Source: an uncultured Clostridium sp.
GTDB lineage: Bacteria > Bacillota > Clostridia > Lachnospirales > Lachnospiraceae
DNA: 64,000 bases
Assembly: GCF_900547735.1 (NCBI RefSeq)
Contig: NZ_URHZ01000014.1
Span: forward strand, 1-64,000
Direction of reading: 5' to 3'
The notes under the pieces are model-generated. The model searched no databases. It was given only the letters and a program-made list of their open reading frames with translations, and was not told where the DNA came from. Numbering within the stretch: the first letter of the stretch is position 1; each line of letters opens with the position of its first letter. The translations under genes were made by a program, and so were the position numbers. Positions 58,047 to 64,000 of the stretch are shown in pieces.

Positions 58047-60164
58047 ATGAGTGACTTAATTAATGTGTCTGAAATTTTCGGAAAAAACGTTTTCAATGAT
58101 ACTGCAATGAAAGAGCGCCTTCCGAAAAGCGTTTATAAAAAACTGAAGCAGACCATAGAGGACGGAACGGAACTGGATCCGTCCATTGCGGATGTAGTGG
58201 CCCATGCAATGAAGGACTGGGCGATCGAGAGAGGAGCGACCCATTATTCCCACTGGTTCCAGCCGCTGACAGGAGTGACGGCCGAGAAACACGATGCCTT
58301 TATCTCGGTTCCGGATGCGGCAGGCCGCGTGATTATGGAATTTTCCGGTAAGGAGCTGATTAAGGGAGAACCGGATGCGTCTTCTTTCCCATCGGGGGGA
58401 CTCCGTTCCACCTTTGAGGCCAGAGGATATACAACCTGGGATTGTACTTCCCCTGCCTTTTTGCGGGAGGACACCTGGGGCGTGACCCTCTACATACCAA
58501 CGGCTTTCTGTTCTTACAGGGGCGAGGCTCTTGACAAGAAGACGCCGCTTCTGCGTTCCATGCAGGCGATCAACGAACAGTCCCTGCGGATTATCCGTCT
58601 GTTCGGAAATACCACTTCAAAACGCGTTATTCCGTATGTCGGACCGGAGCAGGAGTATTTTCTGATTGATAAAGAGAAATATTTACAGAGAAAAGATCTA
58701 ATTTACGCAAACAGGACTCTGTTTGGCGCTATGCCGCCGAAAGGGCAGGAGATGGATGACCATTATTTTGGAAGCATCCGTCCGCGTGTAGGCGCTTTTA
58801 TGAAAGAAGTGAATGAGGAAATGTGGCGTCTCGGCGTCTGTGCCAAGACACAGCACAATGAGGCCGCTCCGGCCCAGCATGAACTGGCTCCTGTTTATAC
58901 ACAGGTGAATGTTGCGGTCGACCATAACCAGATGATGATGGAGGCCTTAAAGAGGATTGCCGGCCATCATGGTCTTACCTGCCTCCTTCATGAAAAGCCG
59001 TTTGCGGGTATCAACGGTTCCGGTAAACATAACAACTGGTCCCTGACCACCGACGACGGAATTAACATGATGAATCCCGGCGAAACACCGCATGAGAATA
59101 TCCAGTTCCTTCTGGTTCTGGCCTGCATCATGAAAGCAGTGGACGTCCATGCCGATCTGTTGAGAGAATCAACGGCGGTGCCGGGCAATGATCAGCGTCT
59201 GGGTGCAGCCGAAGCTCCGCCTGCGATCATTTCCATTTTCCTTGGTGAGCAGCTGGAAGATGTAATTGACCAGCTCTGCAGTACCGGTTCTGCGGCGCAT
59301 TCCAAGCAGGGCGGTGTGCTGAAAACAGGCGTTGCAACCCTTCCCGATTTTGCTAAGGATGCCACGGACCGCAACAGGACGTCTCCGTTTGCCTTTACGG
59401 GCAATAAGTTTGAGTTCCGTATGGTAGGTTCCTCAGATTCCGTATCTTCCCCGAATGTTGTTTTAAATACAATAGTAGCGGAGGCCTTTAAGGAGGCTGC
59501 GGACCAGCTGGAAAAAGCGGAAGATTTTGATATGGCAGTCCATGATATGATTAAAGGCCTGTTTGCGGAGCACAGAAGGATTATTTTCAGCGGAAACGGC
59601 TACTCCGAGGAGTGGGTTAAAGAAGCGGAGAGCAGGGGACTTCCGAACCTGAGAGCGGGGATTGATTCCGTTTCGGCTTTGATTACCGATAAGGCGGTCG
59701 AATTGTTTGAACACTTCAGTGTTTATACGAAGGCGGAACTGGAATCAAGAGCTGAAATAGAGTATGAATCCTATGCAAAGACAATCAATATAGAGGCAAA
59801 AACCATGATCGACATGGCCGGAAAGCAGATTATTCCTGCCGTGGTAGAATATACGACGCAGCTTGCAAAATCACTTTCCGCCGTCAGGGATGCCTGCCCG
59901 GAAGCAGATGTCAGCGTTCAGAAGGAACTGATTTTAGAAACATCGGCTCTTCTGTCTGAGATGAAGGTGGCGCTTTCTGCCCTTGAAAATGAGGCGAAGG
60001 CGGCAACGGCGATTTCTAACAGTAAAGAGAGGGCCTATTACTGCCTGGAGAACGTGACTGTGGCAATGAAGGAACTCAGAATACCGGCGGATAAGCTGGA
60101 GATGATTGTGGATAAAGAACTCTGGCCTTTCCCGAGTTATGGGGATTTGATATTTGAGGTGTAG
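58047..60164 (+). CDS. glnN: Type III glutamine synthetase
   Basis: A 705-aa GSIII; types I and II are ~450 and ~370 aa. The N-terminal GSIII signature FSGKELIKGEPDASSFPSGG is followed by ATP/metal motifs YVGPEQEYFLID, NEAAPAQHELAPVYTQVN and LHEKPFAGINGSGKHNNWS, then NKFEFRMVGSSDS and a helical C-terminus. It condenses ammonia and glutamate to glutamine in the cytoplasm. GGGAG precedes the ATG. Confidence 0.96.
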   Translation: MSDLINVSEIFGKNVFNDTAMKERLPKSVYKKLKQTIEDGTELDPSIADVVAHAMKDWAIERGATHYSHWFQPLTGVTAEKHDAFISVPDAAGRVIMEFSGKELIKGEPDASSFPSGGLRSTFEARGYTTWDCTSPAFLREDTWGVTLYIPTAFCSYRGEALDKKTPLLRSMQAINEQSLRIIRLFGNTTSKRVIPYVGPEQEYFLIDKEKYLQRKDLIYANRTLFGAMPPKGQEMDDHYFGSIRPRVGAFMKEVNEEMWRLGVCAKTQHNEAAPAQHELAPVYTQVNVAVDHNQMMMEALKRIAGHHGLTCLLHEKPFAGINGSGKHNNWSLTTDDGINMMNPGETPHENIQFLLVLACIMKAVDVHADLLRESTAVPGNDQRLGAAEAPPAIISIFLGEQLEDVIDQLCSTGSAAHSKQGGVLKTGVATLPDFAKDATDRNRTSPFAFTGNKFEFRMVGSSDSVSSPNVVLNTIVAEAFKEAADQLEKAEDFDMAVHDMIKGLFAEHRRIIFSGNGYSEEWVKEAESRGLPNLRAGIDSVSALITDKAVELFEHFSVYTKAELESRAEIEYESYAKTINIEAKTMIDMAGKQIIPAVVEYTTQLAKSLSAVRDACPEADVSVQKELILETSALLSEMKVALSALENEAKAATAISNSKERAYYCLENVTVAMKELRIPADKLEMIVDKELWPFPSYGDLIFEV

Positions 60165-60323
60165 GCTGTATAAAAAGCTGGAGTGGATAAACGAGATAAC
60201 GAGTTAGCCTGTTATTCGGTTATGTGATATGTGATGTGTGATGTGTGATATATGGTATTTGGTATATGTGACATATAAGGATATATTGGATATCAGGGGG
60301 AATGTTTATAGGTATAGTATTCT

Positions 60324-60375
60324 AAAAACAGGGACTGTTTCCGGTGATGAATCACTGAAACAGTCCTGTTTTTTA
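60324..60375 (+). terminator. Terminator downstream of glnN
   Basis: Long stem AAAACAGGGACTGTTTC / GAAACAGTCCTGTTTT with one bulged G and a 15-nt loop, then TTTTTTA. It is ~160 nt after the glnN stop. Confidence 0.85.
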
Positions 60376-60429
60376 TTGAGTGGCAATGAAAAGTTCGCGA
60401 AGCGTGCTTTTCGTTGTTATCTGATATGT

Positions 60430-60600
60430 TTATATTAGTGTTGTACTGCGTTACCGTATATTGCTTCGCTGTTATGTTGCTTTGCCGTATATTGCTTCGC
60501 CTGTTATGTTACTTTGCCGTACATTGCTTTACTGTGTACTGCCTTGCTGTTGTATTGTGTTACTGTGTACTGCTTTGCTGTTGTATTGTGTTACTGTTAG
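60430..60600. repeat. Low-complexity TG-rich tandem repeats
   Basis: Two near-identical 31-bp units (60530-60560, 60561-60591) built on TACTGTGTACTGC-TTGCTGTTG, preceded by two diverged ~31-bp units. No convincing gene lies in 60376-60626. Confidence 0.75.
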
Positions 60601-60626
60601 ACCGCTTTGCAGATTGAAGCCGAACG

Positions 60627-62828
60627 TTATCGTCCTGGGCCAGTGGTCAGGCCGGGCCGGAGTCCTCCGCTGCTGCCGGATCCTGAAGAACCGGAGGAGC
60701 CTGAACTGCCGGGAGGCGTCGAGCTGTTACTTCCCGAAGAAGATCCCCCTGGCGCGGAAGAGCTTCCGGAGCTGGAAGAGCCGCCCGGTGCAGAGGAACT
60801 TCCTGAATTGGAAGAACCGCCCGGTGCAGAGGAACTTCCTGAGCTGGAAGAACCACCCGGTGCGGAGGAACTTCCTGTACTAGAAGAACCACCCGGTGAG
60901 GAAGAACTGCCGGGTGCAGCTACATTGCTGCCATTGCCGGAAGAAGAACCTGCATTCGTCACATTGCCCGTCGGTCCACCGGATGAGCTGCCCGAGGAAC
61001 CGGATGGTGAACCGCTGTTTCCTGAACTGCCCGATGGAGAACTGCTATTCCCGGCAGTTCCTCCCGGAGACTGGGGAGAATTGTTCGTCTGGTTGGAATT
61101 CTGGGAGCCTGAAGAATTTTTCAGGTCATCCAGGTTAAACGAACTGTCTGCGAGTCCACTCATATTGTTTGTTTCATTCTGACACACACCATTTTGATCA
61201 AAGGTGTAGTTTACGTTATCAATCACACGGGAAACATTCTCTGTCATTTTACCAGTTTCCGGATCAAGATAATAATATTTGCCGGAGAGATTAATCCATC
61301 CCGTCTGCATATGGCCGTTCTGATTAAAATAGAACCAGGAACCGTCTATTTTTCTCCATCCTCTTGTCATTCGTCCGGAGTTGGTGCTCATGTAATATTT
61401 GCTGCCGTTGCTGTCGCTCAGCCAGCCGCTCAGCATCTTTCCTTCATGCAGATAGTAGTATTCACCGTCAATCTGCTGCCAGCCCGACAACATCCGTCCG
61501 CTGCTGTCCAGATAGTACCAGGCGTTGTCCACTTTCTGCCATCCGGTGCGCAGTTTGCCGTCGGTTCCGAAATAATACCAGTTATTGTCAATCTGCTGCC
61601 AGCCGGTATACATCTTACCGTCATTTGCAAGAAGATAACGGGCCCCTTCAATATCGGTCCATCCCCGGAGCAGTTCACCGGTAGGATTAAAATAGTACCA
61701 TGCATTGTCAATCTGATACCATCCCTTGGCCATGGAGCCGTCACTCTTGAGGTAATAGTAGGTGTCATTTCCTACTTTCAGCCATTCGGTTACCATTGTT
61801 CCGTCATTATTCAGGTAGAACCATTTATTATTGTCCTGTATCCATCCTGTGGCCATCGCTCCATCCGATTTAAAATAATACCATTTGGAGGTGGAGGAAT
61901 CTTTGCGCCATCCGGTTATCATCTTACCCGTATTGTCGTTCAGGTAGAAATATTTGTCGTCAATATGGAGCCAGCCCTTATGCTGCGTTCCATCTTCCTT
62001 CATGTAGTACCAGCCGTTGCCGTCATTGATCCATCCCGTCTGTTTCTTATAGTCGGAATAATAATACCAGTTGTTGTTAATCTGTCGCCACTGCTTGGCA
62101 GGGATTGCGGTGGAAAAATCTTTGTACGCAAAGTTAATGTCCACATCGCCGGAAATACCGGCTATCGTTCCCTGGTTTGTGGCCTGCCACATGGAGGCCT
62201 TATTATATGTATGTTTTGTTTCATAGCGGGCAACCCATACGTCGTATGTGACTTTGCTCATATCAATCTTATTGGTAAGCCAGTAGTCATTGGCATAGAG
62301 CATCGGATAATAGCCGGCATCTTTTACCTTTTTACAGAAAGCATTGATAATGTCACTGAGCTGGGACGGCGTAAGCGTACTCATAACCGAAGCTTCCACA
62401 TCAAATACGACAGGATAGGAAATAGGGTAATCCTTGATCAGATCAAGAACAAAATCAGCCTCTTGAACCGCCATATCGGTAGTGGTGGCATAAGAATAAA
62501 TATACGCTCCAACTTTAAGGCCCGCTGCCGCTGCTGCATCTGCATTAGTCTTAAAAAAAGGATCCACTGCATTGTCATACCGTGTTCCGAGCATAACAAA
62601 CTGGATGTCGTCATTTGCAACGGCAGTCCAGTCAATGGCCTGTTTCCAGTGAGAAACGTCGATACCTCTGGCTACGACTCCGGCAATGGTAGTGCCGTCG
62701 CTGCCGACATATACACCGTTATTTTTAGTCCAGGAAACGGCGGCCAGACTTTCTGATGCCGGAGCCAGACTCATCAGCCCGATCAGACAGGCAAGCCCCA
62801 GCGCCCGGATACGTTTCTTGTGTATCAT
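60627..62828 (-). CDS. GH25 lysozyme with choline-binding repeats and Ser/Gly-rich tail
   Basis: A 733-aa secreted protein. Signal peptide ~1-29 (ending SESLAA), then a GH25 muramidase domain (~50-240) with RGIDVSHWKQAIDW and catalytic VVFDVEASV. About 15 CW_binding/choline-binding repeats of ~20 aa follow (GWQQIDNNWYYFGTDGK type, ~245-560). A Ser/Gly/Ala/Pro tail with SGSSSAPGGS repeats (~600-733) has no sorting signal. It cleaves peptidoglycan, probably the cell's own. A choline-kinase-like gene is next door, fitting phosphocholine-decorated wall polymers. Confidence 0.93.
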   Translation of the reverse strand: MIHKKRIRALGLACLIGLMSLAPASESLAAVSWTKNNGVYVGSDGTTIAGVVARGIDVSHWKQAIDWTAVANDDIQFVMLGTRYDNAVDPFFKTNADAAAAAGLKVGAYIYSYATTTDMAVQEADFVLDLIKDYPISYPVVFDVEASVMSTLTPSQLSDIINAFCKKVKDAGYYPMLYANDYWLTNKIDMSKVTYDVWVARYETKHTYNKASMWQATNQGTIAGISGDVDINFAYKDFSTAIPAKQWRQINNNWYYYSDYKKQTGWINDGNGWYYMKEDGTQHKGWLHIDDKYFYLNDNTGKMITGWRKDSSTSKWYYFKSDGAMATGWIQDNNKWFYLNNDGTMVTEWLKVGNDTYYYLKSDGSMAKGWYQIDNAWYYFNPTGELLRGWTDIEGARYLLANDGKMYTGWQQIDNNWYYFGTDGKLRTGWQKVDNAWYYLDSSGRMLSGWQQIDGEYYYLHEGKMLSGWLSDSNGSKYYMSTNSGRMTRGWRKIDGSWFYFNQNGHMQTGWINLSGKYYYLDPETGKMTENVSRVIDNVNYTFDQNGVCQNETNNMSGLADSSFNLDDLKNSSGSQNSNQTNNSPQSPGGTAGNSSSPSGSSGNSGSPSGSSGSSSGGPTGNVTNAGSSSGNGSNVAAPGSSSSPGGSSSTGSSSAPGGSSSSGSSSAPGGSSNSGSSSAPGGSSSSGSSSAPGGSSSGSNSSTPPGSSGSSGSSGSGSSGGLRPGLTTGPGR

Positions 62829-62880
62829 AATACTCCTCCTCCTGTGTAAAACATACGGTAATCTGCGGGAAAGGCTCCCG

Positions 62881-62910
62881 GCAGATACTGTATCTGCTGC
62901 ATTTATTATA
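62881..62910 (-). promoter_or_regulatory. GH25 gene promoter region with palindrome
   Basis: TATAAT on the minus strand (62905-62910) is a clear -10; the -35 is weak. Just downstream a perfect palindrome GCAGATAC-T-GTATCTGC (62881-62897) lies at or near the start of the RNA, a likely operator or 5' hairpin. Confidence 0.6.
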
Positions 62911-63001
62911 CCTCTGCCGGATTCGGAAAAACCAATCTGGTGTTCCTGTATGATTTAACCCGGTTTTGGTAACTTTGGTAAAACGGAATTTAGCGCCCGA
63001 A

Positions 63002-63135
63002 TTTCTGCGATGGACGCAGAAACCGGCAGTTCTTCCTGCGGTGACTAGAATTTAGGGCGTTATGCCATGAATTCTACAGAGTGGCGACTTTATCGACACT
63101 CTGAGGTATAATGTTCACTTTGTGGACATTATACC
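63002..63135. repeat. Cluster of hairpins in the lysozyme-licA spacer
   Basis: Three inverted repeats in a row: TTTCTGCG/CGCAGAAA (63002-63022), AGAGTGGCGA/TCGACACTCT (63078-63102, one mismatch) and GGTATAATGT/ACATTATACC (63105-63135, with inner CAC/GTG). No open frame is convincing in 62911-63195. Confidence 0.75.
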
Positions 63136-63195
63136 ATATTTACCTAGTGAAGTTATAAATAATTTATTACAATTGGGGAAAAATGGCGTTTTAGG

Positions 63196-63387
63196 GTTAC
63201 TGTTCACTCGGGATGTATTCCGCGAGGTGTTTTCACGTGCTTTTCGTGAAAATCCCGAGTTCTGCGGCGCGATGCAACGAAAAGTGCGCGATGCGGACTT
63301 TTCATTACAATCAATGGCGTTCTTTGCCATTTCTGTGCATCGCGAAGCGTGTTATTGTTCACAGCGTAATGCGGTGTGAACAGTAAC
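63196..63387. repeat. MITE-like element, copy 2
   Basis: 192 bp bounded by GTTACTGTTCAC and its exact inverted copy GTGAACAGTAAC. It ends 3 nt before the stop of the licA-like gene and could serve as its terminator. Internal CGTGCTTTTCGTG and GGCGTTCTTTGCC stems are visible. Confidence 0.8.
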
Positions 63388-63390
63388 GTT

Positions 63391-64000
63391 TTAGGCCGGG
63401 AAGAGCCTGGATATTCTCTTGTAATACAGCTTTGCATAATGGTACATGACAATCGTATATTCGCCGAATTCCTCGCCTTCCAGACTTTTGAAGACCGCCC
63501 AGAGACACCAGAGAAAGCCGCCGAGGGCCGCATATGCGTAAGTGACGATCCGTTCCTCAGGAGATGGGACACGCTCGAGGTAGAGCTCCAGGAGACGATC
63601 CAGTTCTTCTTCATTGTAGTAGGAATAGATGCTGCACATTGAAATATCAATCAGAGGATCGTGCATGGCTGCATACTCCCAGTCGATCAGGCGGACGGAA
63701 CCGTCAGGAAGAAAGAGAAAATTATCGGCAACTGAGTCGATGTGGGAGAGGCAGCATGGCCGGTCAAACTTCTCAACACGATCTAACAGCGTATTCATCC
63801 AGCCTCTGACTTCGTTATAATCTTCAAAAAGCAGCAGTTCATGGTGATGGCAGAGTGCTTCATAAAAATCAATCCGTTCTCTGAGGTTAAAACGATGCCC
63901 GACTTTCAGGTTGGATTGATGCAGTTTGCGCAGAACGGCCATACAGGCGGCAATATCATCCCAGTTTTTTGCATTAGCATTTCTGGACCCCTCATAAAAC
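63391..64000 (-). CDS. licA: LicA-like choline kinase / phosphotransferase (5' end beyond window)
   Basis: 203 visible residues of an APH/choline-kinase fold. Catalytic loop CCLSHIDSVADNFLF (HxDxxxxN) and metal-binding IDWEYAAMHDPLIDISM are intact. The frame stays open to the window edge (FYEGSRNANAKNWDDIAACM...), so an internal Met at 63942 is not the start. LicA phosphorylates choline for transfer to surface polymers, which the adjacent choline-binding lysozyme could recognise. Aminoglycoside resistance is a less likely reading. Confidence 0.82.
   Translation of the reverse strand, partial: FYEGSRNANAKNWDDIAACMAVLRKLHQSNLKVGHRFNLRERIDFYEALCHHHELLLFEDYNEVRGWMNTLLDRVEKFDRPCCLSHIDSVADNFLFLPDGSVRLIDWEYAAMHDPLIDISMCSIYSYYNEEELDRLLELYLERVPSPEERIVTYAYAALGGFLWCLWAVFKSLEGEEFGEYTIVMYHYAKLYYKRISRLFPA

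Noticed and set aside
60385..60425. Possible third MITE copy near CGCGAAGCGTG
   Set aside because: Only an 11-nt match is shared and the GTTAC(T/C)GTTCAC ends are missing.
60607..61182. Plus-strand Glu/Pro-rich frame opposite the lysozyme tail
   Set aside because: It is the antisense shadow of the Ser/Gly repeat region; codon periodicity follows the minus strand.
63391..64000. Aminoglycoside phosphotransferase resistance gene
   Set aside because: The motif pattern and the neighbouring choline-binding lysozyme favour a choline-kinase-like enzyme.

Overview
The window reads as the chromosome of a gut-type Firmicute, most likely Lachnospiraceae (Clostridium cluster XIVa). The evidence is the Firmicute-style FeoAB, type III glutamine synthetase, class II aldolase, a choline-binding GH25 lysozyme beside a LicA-like kinase, AGGAGG ribosome sites and frequent TTG/GTG starts. 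No rRNA, tRNA or CRISPR array was seen. The species cannot be fixed from sequence alone.

Positions ~175-50,120 are most of an integrative conjugative element (ICE) with almost every gene on the minus strand. The DUF488 gene end at 3-173 lies outside the transfer module. From right to left the ICE carries: parA/parB; a 2626-aa ArdC-like/N6-methylase/SNF2-helicase megaprotein; accessory and unknown proteins including a three-member paralogous family; a DUF3991-Toprim protein; an inverted-repeat-rich region that looks like oriT; a ribbon-helix-helix (RHH) protein; and a relaxase whose frame begins at ATC instead of ATG. A short divergent regulatory pair (RHH 29944, XRE 30282) and a good sigma-A promoter (29846-29874) then launch the leftward transfer operon. 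That operon holds an unknown protein, a lipoprotein, a SymE-SLOG fusion, a DUF4406-like protein, VirD4, a VirB2-like pilin, DUF6133, SpoVG, VirB6, PrgI, two DNA methyltransferases, a near-complete Tad/Flp pilus set (prepilin peptidase, CpaB, TadZ, CpaF, TadB, TadC, two TadE-like pseudopilins), a DUF6550 protein, a large secreted protein, a group II intron, VirB4, a C39-like peptidase, a second TadZ-like ATPase and a truncated HTH protein.

The most unusual feature is this interleaving. A Tad type IV-pilus machine sits between PrgI and VirB4 of a conjugative type IV secretion system (T4SS), sharing one transcription direction and overlapping start/stop codons. The simplest reading is a conjugation apparatus that uses a Tad-like fibre for contact or surface display.

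The ICE's right edge cuts a serine recombinase after its first 59 residues (50,120-50,296). Beyond it lie a Sel1-repeat protein, a 3'-truncated feoB with an Asn/Asp tandem-repeat insertion, feoA, sfsA, thrC, fba, glnN, the GH25 lysozyme and a partial licA-like gene. Two copies of a ~180-bp element with GTTAC(T/C)GTTCAC terminal inverted repeats lie in this chromosomal part.
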